Notes: a model not told the origin generated them from the sequence alone. Positions 36,325-45,781 are shown, counted from the first letter of the stretch. The stretch: 64,000 nucleotides of DNA from Palsa-504 sp963822765 (GCA_963822765.1 CAWGJL010000023.1:62001-126000), one strand, 5' to 3'. A program made the numbers and translations.

Positions 36325-36372
36325 TGCGCGGTGTCAGCCCTGCGCGGTGTCAGCCCTGCGCGGTGTCAGCCC
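36325..36372 (+). repeat. Three perfect 16-bp tandem repeats
   Basis: The unit tgcgcggtgtcagccc occurs three times without mismatch. The right-hand unit contains the stop codon of the PIG-L gene, so the repeats extend from the gene end into the space between two convergent genes. Confidence 0.95.
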
Positions 36373-37097
36373 TGCGTGTCGAGGACCTGGAAGGCCTCGG
36401 CCAGGCGACCTTCGGGCAGACCCCCCAGGGCGGCCGCGCGGGTGAGCCAGCCCCGGATCCGCTCCTCCAGGTCGTCCGCGTGGCCGGTCTGGCTCTCGTG
36501 CGCGCGCAGCGCGGCGATCTTCCGGCCGAACGTGGCCGTCACGTCGACGAAATGAGTGGGTGACGGGGAACCGGCGATCCAGACCTCGCGCACCTTCCAC
36601 GCCGCCAGGCCCTCGTCTTCGCGCAACTCGGGGAAGGCGAAGGGGTTCCGGGCGTCCGGGTACACCGCGTCCAGGGCCGCGGAGCCGACCGCCCGGTGGT
36701 CGGGATGGCTGGCTCCCATGCGGGCGTAGTTCCGCTCCGGGCTGGGGCACACCACCCGGTCGGGGCGAACCTGCCTGATCACCCGGGCCAGGTCACGACG
36801 CAGATCCAAGGTCGCCTCCACCCGGCCGTCCGGGTAACCGAGGAAGCGCACGTCGTGCACGCCCACGCACTTGGCCGCGGCGATCTGCTCGGCCCGCCGC
36901 AGGGCGGGCATCTCGGCCCGGGGGAAGTCCTCGTCCAGGCCGCCCGCGTCGCCGTCGGTCACCAGGCAGTAGGTGACCTCGATCCCCGCGTCGGTCCACC
37001 GGGCGATGGTGCCCGCGGCGCCGAAGTCGACGTCATCGGGATGCGCGGTGATGGCCAGGATCCGGGCGATTTCTGCGTCGTCGAGCACGCCCGCCAT
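36366..37097 (-). CDS. PIG-L family LmbE-like deacetylase
   Basis: 243 residues. The zinc site AITAHPDDVDFGAAGT lies near 15 and SHPDHRAVGSAALD near 130. Further family motifs are VTDGDAGG, LGYPDGRVEATLDL and CPSPERNYARMG. The family removes acetyl groups from GlcNAc-linked substrates, including mycothiol precursors (MshB) and mycothiol conjugates (Mca). Substrate cannot be decided here. It lies alone, convergent with the DUF5753 gene. Confidence 0.93.
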   Translation of the reverse strand: MAGVLDDAEIARILAITAHPDDVDFGAAGTIARWTDAGIEVTYCLVTDGDAGGLDEDFPRAEMPALRRAEQIAAAKCVGVHDVRFLGYPDGRVEATLDLRRDLARVIRQVRPDRVVCPSPERNYARMGASHPDHRAVGSAALDAVYPDARNPFAFPELREDEGLAAWKVREVWIAGSPSPTHFVDVTATFGRKIAALRAHESQTGHADDLEERIRGWLTRAAALGGLPEGRLAEAFQVLDTQG

Positions 37098-37132
37098 CCT
37101 AACCCGGGACCGGATGGCCCAGGCCAGGTCAA

Positions 37133-38698
37133 CTACTCGTCAGGAACCAGGGTGGGGGTCGCCCTGGTGAGGGTCTCCTTCCTAAAGAACGCCCGGCGGG
37201 TCACACGGCAGTAGGTGAAGAAGATCAACCCGGCGACAATCGACAGGAAGACGATCACGAACGCGCCGCCAACCTGCCAGTGAAGGCCGGGAACCGTAAA
37301 CATCGTGTAGCTATACAGCGTGTTGACGTCGTAATCCAGCCAGACGGTCCAGCCGCCGAGGAAGAACAGGATGAGCCCGCCGAGCACCGGCAGGATGCCC
37401 TGCATCCACAGGTTGCGCGCGCTGCTGGTCAAGTTGCGGCGGTAGTACCAGGCGCAGGCGAAGCCGGTGAGCCCGTAATAGAAGGCGATGTAGAGCCCGA
37501 TCGCCGAGAACGCGTCGAGGATCACGAGATTGCCGTGCCCTAGGTAGTTCATCACCCCGTACACCACGATCGAGATGGCGCCCATGAGGATCGTGGACAC
37601 GGTCGGCGTCAGGTAGCGCGGGTGAATCTTCGCGAATGACGAGGGGATGGCCTTGTAGACCGCCATCGACAGCGTGGTCCGGGCGGTGGGCAGGATCGTG
37701 GTCTGGGTGGAGGCGGCCGCCGAGCTGAGGATCATCAGGAAGAGCAGCCGCAGGAAGGTCGGGCCGATGCCGGATCCGCCGAATATCGCGTTGCCCTGGA
37801 CCGAGAGCGCGTCACCGATGTTGGCCGTGTTACCCAGCCCGTTGCCTGTGGTGCCGATCCCCGCGAAGGCCTGGATAGAGGTGATGACCAGCGCGTACGT
37901 CGCCAGCAGGATCAGGGTGGAGAGGATCGCCGCCCGGCCGGGGGTCTTGTTCTTATCCTTGGTCTCCTCGTTCACCGCGACCGCCGTGTCCCAGCCCCAG
38001 TAGATGAACACCATGAGGATGATCCCCTGGGTGAACGTGCTGAAGCTCTTGACGTTGAACGGGTTGAACCAGGACAGGGCCGGGTGGATCGACCCGGGAT
38101 GCCCCTGACCCACCTTCACCAGCGCCACGACCGACAGCACGATCAACATGGTGAGCTCGATGGAGAGCAGGACCTTCTGGAAGTTCGCGGACACCTCGAT
38201 GCCCCGGTAGCAGATGTAGGTCATCACGATGATCCAGGCGAACCCGACCAGCAAGACCCAGCCGCTGGCCGGGTTCTTGCCGATGCTGCTGTTCGGGCCG
38301 GCGACCAGGAAGAACACGTACTGCCCCGCGACCTGGGCCAGGCTGGCCATGACGAGGATGTCGGCCGCGATGATCCCCCAGCCGCCGGCCCAGCCGGTCC
38401 GCGGCCCGAACGCCCGGGTCGCCCAGGTGAACGTGGTGCCGCAGTCCGGGTCGGCCTTGTTCAGCTCGCTGTAGCCGATCGAGGTGAACAGCATCGGCAC
38501 GAACGCCAGCACGGCGACGGCCGGGGACTGCAGCCCGACCGCCGCGACCACGAGCCCCAGCGTCGCCGCCAGGCTGTAGGCGGGGGCGACCGACGCTGTC
38601 GCGATGATCGTGGTGGAGACCAGCCCGAGGGCACCGGCCTTGAGGCCCTTATCGAGCGGCTGTTCTTGCTGCTCTACGGCTTGCTCGGCGGTGGCCAT
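37133..38698 (-). CDS. APC-superfamily amino acid permease
   Basis: 521 residues with about 12-13 membrane helices. The conserved first-helix region is LGLVSTTIIATASVAPAYSL, then TSIGYSELNKADPDCGTTFT and WGIIAADILVMASLAQVAG. Helix 6 has GIILMVFIYWGWDTAVAVNE. It is a secondary transporter of amino acids or related amines, with the substrate not readable. The 150-base region upstream holds a small inverted repeat, 38816-38833. Confidence 0.93.
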   Translation of the reverse strand: MATAEQAVEQQEQPLDKGLKAGALGLVSTTIIATASVAPAYSLAATLGLVVAAVGLQSPAVAVLAFVPMLFTSIGYSELNKADPDCGTTFTWATRAFGPRTGWAGGWGIIAADILVMASLAQVAGQYVFFLVAGPNSSIGKNPASGWVLLVGFAWIIVMTYICYRGIEVSANFQKVLLSIELTMLIVLSVVALVKVGQGHPGSIHPALSWFNPFNVKSFSTFTQGIILMVFIYWGWDTAVAVNEETKDKNKTPGRAAILSTLILLATYALVITSIQAFAGIGTTGNGLGNTANIGDALSVQGNAIFGGSGIGPTFLRLLFLMILSSAAASTQTTILPTARTTLSMAVYKAIPSSFAKIHPRYLTPTVSTILMGAISIVVYGVMNYLGHGNLVILDAFSAIGLYIAFYYGLTGFACAWYYRRNLTSSARNLWMQGILPVLGGLILFFLGGWTVWLDYDVNTLYSYTMFTVPGLHWQVGGAFVIVFLSIVAGLIFFTYCRVTRRAFFRKETLTRATPTLVPDE

Positions 38699-38815
38699 GC
38701 CTCACCCCTCTTTGCTATGACCCGTCGGCTGCGGCGGGTCAAGGACGCGAGTCCGGCTACGCCGGTACGAATGTGACGATTCTGGCATCAGGGCGCGGAG
38801 GCGTCCAGCACGCTG

Positions 38816-38833
38816 ATGCTACGGTTTTAGCAT
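38816..38833. promoter_or_regulatory. Inverted repeat upstream of the permease gene
   Basis: The arms atgcta (38816-38821) and tagcat (38828-38833) flank a six-base centre in an AT-richer patch between the divergent permease and saccharopine-dehydrogenase-like genes. It is a candidate operator. Confidence 0.35.
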
Positions 38834-38926
38834 AAATCGCGCATCCCAGCAACGATATCCGTCGTAACAGCTAGGTATCACGACTGGTCCCGTCTACCGA
38901 CCGACAGAGGAGGCTAGGATCGCGGC

Positions 38927-40129
38927 ATGCGCATACTCCTGGTGGGCGCGGGCGGGGTCGGCTCGGCGCTGGCCCGGATCGCCGCCCGGCGCCCCTTTGC
39001 CGAGCTGATCGTCGCGGACTACGACCTGGTCAGGGCGCAGCACGCGGCCGCGGCGCGCGACGGATACGAAGCCGTACAGCTGGATGCGCGGGACGAGCGG
39101 GGCGTGGCCGGGCTGCTCACTGAGCGCCGTTGCGACGTGCTCATGAACGCCACCGACCCCCGGTTCGTGATGCCGCTGTTCCGGGCCGCGCTCGCGGCCG
39201 GCGTGCACTACCTGGACATGGCCATGTCGCTTTCGCATCCCGACCCGGCCGATCCGTACCACAAGACCGGCGTCAAGCTCGGCGATGACCAGTTCGCGCT
39301 GGCCACGCAGTGGGCGGAGTCAGGCAAGCTCGCGCTGGTGGGGATCGGGGTGGAGCCGGGACTGTCCGACGTGTTCGCCCGGTACGCCGCCGACGAACTG
39401 TTCGGCGAGATCCGCGAGCTCGGCGTACGGGACGGCGCGAACCTCGCGGTGGCCGGGTACGACTTCGCTCCCACCTTCTCCATCTGGACCACGATCGAGG
39501 AGTGCCTGAACCCGCCGGTCATCTGGGAGCGGGGCCGGGGCTGGTTTACTACCGAGCCGTTCAGCGAGCCCGAGGTCTTCACTTTCCCGGCCGGGATCGG
39601 CCCGGTGGAGTGCGTGAACGTGGAGCACGAAGAGGTGCTGCTGATGCCGCGCTGGATCCAGGCGCAGCGGGTCACCTTCAAGTACGGTCTCGGCGCGGAA
39701 TTCATCGGCATCCTGCGCACCTTGCATCAGCTCGGCCTGGACCGGACGGATCCGGTCCAGGTGGGCGCGGTGAGCGTGTCGCCGCGCGACGTGCTGGCCG
39801 CGTGCCTGCCCGACCCGGCCACGCTCGGAGACAAGATGAGCGGCCTGACCTGTGCGGGCACCTGGGTGACGGGGACCGGCCGGGACGGCGCGCCGCGCGA
39901 GGTGTACCTGTACCACGTGGTGGACAACGGCTGGTCGATGGCCGAATACGGTTCGCAGGCGGTGGTCTGGCAGACCGCGGTCAACCCGGTGGTCGCGCTG
40001 GAGCTGATCGAAGGCGGCGCCTGGTCCGGGTCCGGCGTGCTGGGGCCCGAGGCGCTGCCGCCGCGGCCGTTCCTCGACCTGCTCACCGAGTACGGCTCGC
40101 CGTGGGCGTGCGAGGAGCGGCAGGCCTGA
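38927..40129 (+). CDS. Saccharopine-dehydrogenase-family oxidoreductase
   Basis: 400 residues. The N-terminal Rossmann fold starts MRILLVGAGGVGSALARIAA (GxGGxG). Then come CDVLMNATDPRFVMPLFRAA, GVHYLDMAMSLSHPDPADPY and GIGVEPGLSDVFARYAADEL, with the C-terminal domain (YLYHVVDNGWSMAEYGSQAV). The family reduces or oxidises amino-acid conjugates, for example saccharopine and carboxynorspermidine. The exact substrate is open. It diverges from the amino acid permease, which fits a shared amino acid or polyamine theme. Confidence 0.9.
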   Translation: MRILLVGAGGVGSALARIAARRPFAELIVADYDLVRAQHAAAARDGYEAVQLDARDERGVAGLLTERRCDVLMNATDPRFVMPLFRAALAAGVHYLDMAMSLSHPDPADPYHKTGVKLGDDQFALATQWAESGKLALVGIGVEPGLSDVFARYAADELFGEIRELGVRDGANLAVAGYDFAPTFSIWTTIEECLNPPVIWERGRGWFTTEPFSEPEVFTFPAGIGPVECVNVEHEEVLLMPRWIQAQRVTFKYGLGAEFIGILRTLHQLGLDRTDPVQVGAVSVSPRDVLAACLPDPATLGDKMSGLTCAGTWVTGTGRDGAPREVYLYHVVDNGWSMAEYGSQAVVWQTAVNPVVALELIEGGAWSGSGVLGPEALPPRPFLDLLTEYGSPWACEERQA

Positions 40130-40347
40130 TTTTTTTTGAGATTTCTCTCCCGCGACACTCGCTTGGCCAGCCTGAACCCACTCTAGTCACAATGTTCCAA
40201 CGCTGATGAAGACGGGTGCGACGGCACCAGCGTGCGTTCGGATCGTGACGTGCACCAGGAAGGCGCCGTGCCGCGCGGGACGCCGGGGTCTGGTGCTGGC
40301 TCCGGTGGCGTCCTAGGTTTGGCTCGTAGGTGGGCCTGGGGGAACAA

Positions 40348-40357
40348 CAGACGTCTG
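40348..40357. promoter_or_regulatory. Perfect 10-bp palindrome upstream of coxS2
   Basis: CAGACGTCTG is a perfect palindrome ending 26 bases before the coxS2 start at 40384. It is flanked by looser symmetry (cctggg to the left, cccagg to the right). It could be an operator for the coxSLM-coxG region. Confidence 0.4.
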
Positions 40358-40383
40358 CCCAGGTAGGTCGGCGAGGAGGCCGG

Positions 40384-40857
40384 ATGACGAAGGTCAGCAT
40401 GACTATCGACGGCGTGCGCTACGACGATGAGGTCGAGCCCCGCATGCTGCTCGTTCATTATTTGCGTGACGTGGCGGGGCGGACCGGAACGCCCATCGGC
40501 TGCGATACATCGAACTGCGGCGCCTGCACGGTGATGCTGAACGGGCTGTCCGCCAAGAGCTGCTCGGTGCTCGCGGTGCAGGCCGACGGCGCGGAGATCA
40601 CCACCATCCAGGGGATGGCGAACGGCGAGTGGCATCCGCTGCAGCAGGCCTTCCACGAAGAGCACGCGCTGCAGTGCGGGTACTGCACGCCGGGCATGAT
40701 CATGGCCGCGGCCGACCTGCTGCGGGACAACCCCGACCCGACCGAGCAGGAGGTCCGCGAGGGGCTGGAGGGCAACCTGTGCCGCTGCACCGGATACCAG
40801 AACATCGTCCGCGCGGTCATGCGGGCCGCGGGAGCTAGCCAGGGAGCAGCGTCATGA
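40384..40857 (+). CDS. Molybdenum hydroxylase 2Fe-2S subunit (CoxS-like), cluster 2
   Basis: 157 residues, intact. Cluster ligands are CDTSNCGACTVMLNG plus SCSVLAV for the ferredoxin-type cluster, and QCGYCTPGM with NLCRCTGYQN for the second. ATG 40384 follows AGGAGG; a longer GTG start at 40330 is unlikely. This subunit carries electrons from the Mo site to FAD. The large-subunit gene starts within its stop (ATGA). Confidence 0.94.
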   Translation: MTKVSMTIDGVRYDDEVEPRMLLVHYLRDVAGRTGTPIGCDTSNCGACTVMLNGLSAKSCSVLAVQADGAEITTIQGMANGEWHPLQQAFHEEHALQCGYCTPGMIMAAADLLRDNPDPTEQEVREGLEGNLCRCTGYQNIVRAVMRAAGASQGAAS

Positions 40858-43205
40858 CGGTCACCACCGAGATCGGCAAGGCGCGAGCCCGGAAGGAAGA
40901 CGCCCGGCTGGTAACCGGCCAGACCAACTGGACCGACAACATCGTTCTGCCCGGGATGGTGCACGTCGCGTACCTGCGCAGCCCGATGGCGCACGCGCGG
41001 ATCACGTCGGTGGACGTCTCCGCCGCCCGCGGCACTTCCGGCGTCATCGCCGCGTTCTCCGGCGCGGACTTCGCCGCCGAGCAGGGCAGCCTGCCCTGCG
41101 CCTGGCCGGTGACCCCGGACATCGTCATCCCGGCCCACCCGCCGATGGCCACCGACGAGGTCCGCTACGTGGGCGAGATCGTGGCCTGCGTCGTCGCGCG
41201 GGACCGCTACGCCGCGGCGGACGCGCTGGAGCTGATCGACGTCGAGTACGAGCCGCTGCCGGCCGTCCTGGACATGGAGGCCGCGCTCGCCGAGGGCTCG
41301 CCGAAGGTGCACGAGGCGGGCAACAAGTCCTTCGTGTGGCCCTTCGCCCAGGGCGACCTGGACGCGGCGTTCCGCGACGCGCCGGTGGTGGTCGAGCGGA
41401 CCTACCGCCAGCAGCGGCTGATCCCGTGCGCGATGGAACCCCGCGCCACGGTCGCCGCGATGGTCGGCGATGAGGTCACGCTCTGGACCGTCGACCCAGA
41501 TCCCGCACGTGCTCCGGTTCCTGATCGCCGCGGTGCTCGGCATCGGTGAGCAGAACATCCGCGTCGATCGCGCCCGACGTGGGCGGCGGGTTCGGGTCCA
41601 AGCTCCAGGTCACGGCCGAGGAGTTCCTGGCCGTGCTGCTCGCCCGCAAGCTCGGCCGGCCGGTCAAGTGGACCGAGTCGCGCAGCGAGGGCAACCTGGC
41701 CGTGCACCACGGCCGCGACCAGCTCCAGCGGATCAAGGTGGCGGCGGACCGCGACGGCCGGCTCCGCGGCCTGTCCGTGGACCTGCTGGCCGACATGGGC
41801 GCCTACCTGATGCTGGTCACGCCCGGCGTCCCGCTGCTCGGCGCGTTCATGTTCAACGCCATCTACAAGATGGACGCCTACTCGTTCACGTGCACGGGCG
41901 TGTTCACCACCAAGACGCCCACCGACGCCTACCGGGGCGCGGGGCGGCCGGAGGCGACGTTCGCCATCGAGCACATCATGGACGACCTGGCCGCCGAGCT
42001 CGGCATGGACCCGCTGGAGCTGCGCAAGCGGAACTGGATCACGCACGAGGAGTTCCCCTTCACCACGATCGCCGGGCTCACCTACGACAGCGGCAACTAC
42101 GAGGCGGCCACGGCCAAGGCGGTCGAGCTGTTCGGCTACGACGACCTGCGCAAGGAGCAGGCCGCGCGGCGCGAGTCCGGCGACCCGGTCCAGCTCGGCA
42201 TCGGCATCTCGACCTTCACCGAGATGTGCGGGCTGGCGCCGTCGCGGGTCCTCGGCTCGCTGGCCTACGGCGCGGGCGGCTGGGAGCACGCCGCGGTGCG
42301 GATGCTGCCCACCGGCAAGGTCGAGGTGGTCACCGGGTCCAGCGCGCACGGCCAGGGGCACGAGACGGCCTGGAGCCAGATCGTGGCCGACCGGCTGGGC
42401 GTGCCGTTCGAGGACGTCCGGGTGCTGCACGGCGACACGCAGGTGTCGGCGAAGGGCATGGACACCTACGGGTCGCGCTCGCTGACGGTGGGCGGCATCG
42501 CCGTGGTCGGGGCCTGCGACAAGGTGATCGAGAAGGCCAAGGTCATCGCGGCCGGGCTGCTCGAGGTCTCGTCCGGACGACCTGGAGTGGACGCCGGGCC
42601 GGTGGTCGGTGCGCGGCGACCCGGAACAGGGCCGCTCGATCGCCGAGATCGCGCTGGCCACGTTCGCGGCGCACAACCTGCCGGACGGCGTCGAGCCGTC
42701 GCTGGACTCCGAGTCCACCTACGACCCGAACAACTTCTCCTTCCCGCACGGCACGCACCTGTGCGCGGTGGAGGTGGACACCGAGACCGGGCAGGTCAAG
42801 ATCCGCTCGTACGTGGCGGTGGACGACGTGGGCGTGGTGGTGAACCCGCTCATCGTCGAGGGCCAGGTGCACGGCGGGCTGGCCCAGGGCATCGCGCAGG
42901 CGCTGTACGAGGAGGCCGTCTACGACGCCGACGGCAACCTGCTGACCACCACGCTGGCCGACTACCTGGTGCCCGTCGGCCGCCGACCTGCCCACGTTCG
43001 TGACCGAACGGACCGAAACCCCGTCGACGACCAACCCGCTCGGGGTCAAGGGCGTCGGCGAGGCCGGCACGATCGCCTCGACGCCCGCCGTGGTCAACGC
43101 GGTCATCGACGCGCTGCGGCCGTTCGGGGTGCACGGACGTCCGATGCCATGCACGCCGCAGCGGGTCTGGCGCGCCATCAACGAGGCGAAGGGAGCGCGC
43201 GATGA
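40854..43205 (+). pseudogene. Molybdenum hydroxylase large subunit (CoxL form II-like), cluster 2, frameshifted
   Basis: The Mo-cofactor subunit starts MTVTTEIGKARARKEDARLV with LPGMVHVAYLRSPMAHARIT. Further on are IAPDVGGGFGSKLQVTAEEF, the active-site loop PTDAYRGAGRPEATFAIEHI, SSAHGQGHETAWSQIVADRL and VKGVGEAGTIASTPAVVNAV. AYRGAGR is the form II signature. True CO dehydrogenases (form I) have AYRCSFR, so the substrate is probably an aldehyde, N-heterocycle or other carbonyl. Extra G bases near 41490, 41567, 42577 and 42979 each shift the frame. Removing them yields one continuous protein of about 780 residues. Confidence 0.85.
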
Positions 43206-44063
43206 TCCCCGCGAAGTTCGATTACCAGCGCGGCCTCATCGCTGGACGACGCCGTGCAGGCGCTGGCCGACGGCGGTGACGACGCCAAGGTGATCGCGGG
43301 CGGGCAGAGCCTGCTCCCGCTGCTGCGGCTGCGGCTCGCGTACCCCGACCTGCTGGTGGACGTCGGCGGCCTCGAGCGAGCTGCCGCGGCGTCCGCGATG
43401 CTGGCGACGCGCTGGTGGTCGGGGCCTGACCACACACTACGAGCTGATCCGTGACTCCCTCGTCCGCGAGCACTGCGGGCTGCTCGCCGAGGCGACCGCG
43501 ACGGTGGCCGATCCCGCGGTCCGGCACCGCGGGACCATCGGCGGCTCGCTCGCGCACGCCGATCCGGCCGGCGACCTGCCGGCCGTGATCGCCGCGCTGG
43601 ACGCCACGCTGATGGTCACCGGGCCTGGCGGGGAACGGGAGATCGCCGCGGCGGACTTCTTCGTGGACTACCTCACCACGGCGCTGGCGCCCGAGCGAGA
43701 TCCTGACCGCATCCGGGTCCCGAAGCTGGGTCCGGGCTGGGGATTCCGGTACGAGAAGTTCCAGCTCGAGCGCGCAGGACTGGGCCGATCGTGGGCGTGG
43801 CCGCCCTGGCCCGCCGGGACAACGGCCACGTGGCCGAAGCCCGGATCGGGCTCACCAACATGGGCACGGTCCCGGTCCGCGCGCGGGCCGCGGAGGCCGC
43901 CGCGGCCGGGGCCGAGGCGTCCCGCCCGGCGCTGGCCGCCGCGGCGGGGCACGCGGACGAGGGCACCGATCCGCCCAGCGACCTGCGCGGGGCGGCCGAC
44001 TACCGGCGCCACCTGGCCCGGGTGCTCACCGGCCGGGCGCTGGCCGGAGCCGCCGGGGTGTAG
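43202..44063 (+). pseudogene. Molybdenum hydroxylase FAD subunit (CoxM-like), cluster 2, frameshifted
   Basis: Starts MIPAKFDYQR at ATG 43202, overlapping the coxL2 stop (ATGA). FAD signatures are VIAGGQSLLPLLRLRLAYPD and HRGTIGGSLAHADPAGDLPA. The C-terminal domain shows GVAALARRDNGHVAEARIGL and SDLRGAADYRRHLARVLTGR. Frame changes occur near 43233, 43378, 43427, 43695 and 43775. The corrected product is about 285 residues. With coxS2 and coxL2 it completes a three-subunit enzyme in the order S-L-M, unlike M-S-L in the first cluster. Confidence 0.8.
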
Positions 44064-44161
44064 GCGAGCCGGATTAGCCGACCGGAGCCGCCCGGGCGCA
44101 TGTACCGGGCCCGGCAGGGGGTAGTGAAGCTGGGCTTTCACCAGGTTTTAGGGTGGTGGAA

Positions 44162-44197
44162 GCCCGGTTTCATTCGGTACGGGTGACGAAACCGGGC
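44162..44197. terminator. Hairpin between coxM2 and coxG
   Basis: Perfect 10-bp arms gcccggtttc (44162-44171) and gaaaccgggc (44188-44197) surround a 16-base loop, 43 bases before the coxG start. It may end or attenuate the coxSLM transcript or bind a regulator. There is no T-run after it, so intrinsic termination is uncertain. Confidence 0.5.
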
Positions 44198-44239
44198 ATA
44201 ATTCACAGATCGAAGCGATCCAGAGAGAGTGACATACCG

Positions 44240-45088
44240 ATGGCCATCGAGCTCGACCACTCCTTCACCGTGCCCGTGCCGCCCGACCAGGCCTGGGACG
44301 TCCTGCTCGACGTGGAGACGATCGCGCCCTGCATGCCGGGCGCGACCGTTGACGAGGTTGACGGCGACGTGGTCAACGGGCGGATCAAGGTCAAGGTCGG
44401 CCCGGTCTCGCTGACCTACAAGGGCACCGCGAAGTTCACCGAGCGCAACCCGGAGACCCGCGTGGTGGTGGTGGACGCCGCAGGCAAGGAGACCCGCGGC
44501 GCGGGCACGGCGTCGGCCACGGTCCGGGCCTCGCTGACGCCGGACGCGTCGGGGTCCGGCACCGAGGTCACCATGCACACCACGATGAACGTCACCGGCC
44601 TGGCCCAGTTCGGCCGGGGCGTCATGGTGGAGGTGGGCGGCAAGCTGGTCGAGCAGTTCGCCGCGAACCTGGCCAAGCTGATCGCCGGGGACACGGGATC
44701 CGGCGGGGACGCAGGAAGCGGGGACGCCGGAAGCAGCGCGCCCGCCGGGACCAGCGACGCGGCAGCCAGCGACGCCGGGGCCAGCGACGCCGGGGCCAGC
44801 GGTGGCGGGGCCAGCGTTGCCGGGACCAGCGGGAACGGGGCCAGCGCGCCGGCGGCGGCCGTGGACGGCCGGACCGGGAACGGCAGCGGCGGCGCGGCCG
44901 CGGCGGCCGGGCCGGTCGCGAGCACCAGCGCGCCCGCGCAGGAGGACTCGCTCAACCTGGTCAAGCTGGTCGGCCCGGTCCTGCTCAAGCGCCTGGTCCC
45001 GGCGGTGGCCGGCGCGGCGGCCCTGGCCCTGCTGAGCCGGCTGCTCTGGCGGCTGCGGCACCGGGCGGGGCGGGGCGAGAAGGCCTAG
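44240..45088 (+). CDS. CoxG-like SRPBCC protein with C-terminal membrane anchor
   Basis: 282 residues. The SRPBCC (START-like) domain begins MAIELDHSFTVPVPPDQAWD with TIAPCMPGATVDEVDGDVVN and FGRGVMVEVGGKLVEQFAAN (1-150). A long Gly/Ala/Ser linker (155-250) leads to a C-terminal membrane helix (LVPAVAGAAALALLSRLLW) with a basic tail. CoxG proteins recruit Mo hydroxylases of the CO dehydrogenase family to the membrane and help quinone exchange. This one lies just downstream of the coxSLM set and suggests its enzyme also feeds the respiratory chain. ATG 44240 is chosen because the SRPBCC domain begins there. Confidence 0.9.
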   Translation: MAIELDHSFTVPVPPDQAWDVLLDVETIAPCMPGATVDEVDGDVVNGRIKVKVGPVSLTYKGTAKFTERNPETRVVVVDAAGKETRGAGTASATVRASLTPDASGSGTEVTMHTTMNVTGLAQFGRGVMVEVGGKLVEQFAANLAKLIAGDTGSGGDAGSGDAGSSAPAGTSDAAASDAGASDAGASGGGASVAGTSGNGASAPAAAVDGRTGNGSGGAAAAAGPVASTSAPAQEDSLNLVKLVGPVLLKRLVPAVAGAAALALLSRLLWRLRHRAGRGEKA

Positions 45089-45106
45089 CGGAAGGCCGGG
45101 CGGACG

Positions 45107-45679
45107 GTGGACTTCACCGAGGTCGTACGGCACCGGCACATGGTGCGCCAGTTCTCCGGCGAGCCGGTCTCGGCGGAGAGCCTGGACCGGATCTTGGATA
45201 ACGCGGTGCGCGGCCCGTCGGCCGGGTTCTCCCAGGGCCACGCGTTCCTGGTCCTGACCGGGGAGGACCTGAAGCGCTTCTGGGAGGTGGCCGGCGCGGC
45301 CGCCGCCGACACGGTGACGACGGCGCCGCTGGTCATCGTGCCCATGTCGTGCAAGCGGGTGTACCTGGACCGCTACGCGCGGCCCGACAAGGGCTGGACC
45401 GACCGGGACGAGAAGCGGTGGCCGGTGCCGTTCTGGCACATCGACACCGGGATGGCGGCGCTGCTGATCCTGCTCACCGTGGTGGACGAGGGCCTCGGCG
45501 CGCTGTACTTCGGTATCGTGCCCGAGGCCGTGGGGGCGTTCCGCGAGGCGTTCGGGGTGCCGGAGGATCACGAGCCGATCGGCGCCATCGCGATCGGCCA
45601 CGACGCGGAAGCCGCGCCGCGTGACCTGCGGGACCGGCGCCGCCCGGCGCAAGACGTCATCCACTACGGCCGCTGGTGA
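45107..45679 (+). CDS. Nitroreductase-family flavoprotein
   Basis: 190 residues. The FMN-binding motif RHRHMVRQFSGEPVSAESLD near the N-terminus, RGPSAGFSQGHAFLVLT, and the WHIDTGMAALLILLTVVDEG helix followed by LGALYFGIVP are typical of the family. The C-terminal end carries PIGAIAIGHDAE. Members reduce nitro compounds, flavins or quinones with NAD(P)H. It starts 18 bases after coxG on the same strand, so it may serve the same pathway. GTG 45107 is the start. Confidence 0.88.
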   Translation: MDFTEVVRHRHMVRQFSGEPVSAESLDRILDNAVRGPSAGFSQGHAFLVLTGEDLKRFWEVAGAAAADTVTTAPLVIVPMSCKRVYLDRYARPDKGWTDRDEKRWPVPFWHIDTGMAALLILLTVVDEGLGALYFGIVPEAVGAFREAFGVPEDHEPIGAIAIGHDAEAAPRDLRDRRRPAQDVIHYGRW

Positions 45680-45714
45680 GGCCCTAGCGCACCGGCCTCA
45701 TGCGGTACGGCGGG

Positions 45715-45744
45715 CCGCTGTACCGGATGGAACCGGTACAGCGG
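45715..45744. terminator. Bidirectional hairpin between nitroreductase and tsaD
   Basis: Perfect 12-bp arms ccgctgtaccgg (45715-45726) and ccggtacagcgg (45733-45744) have a six-base loop (atggaa). It lies between two convergent genes, about 35 bases past each stop, as expected of a shared terminator. Neither side has a T-run. Confidence 0.75.
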
Positions 45745-45781
45745 GACATCGTACCGGTGCGGTATGGCGGTTAGGCGGGCT

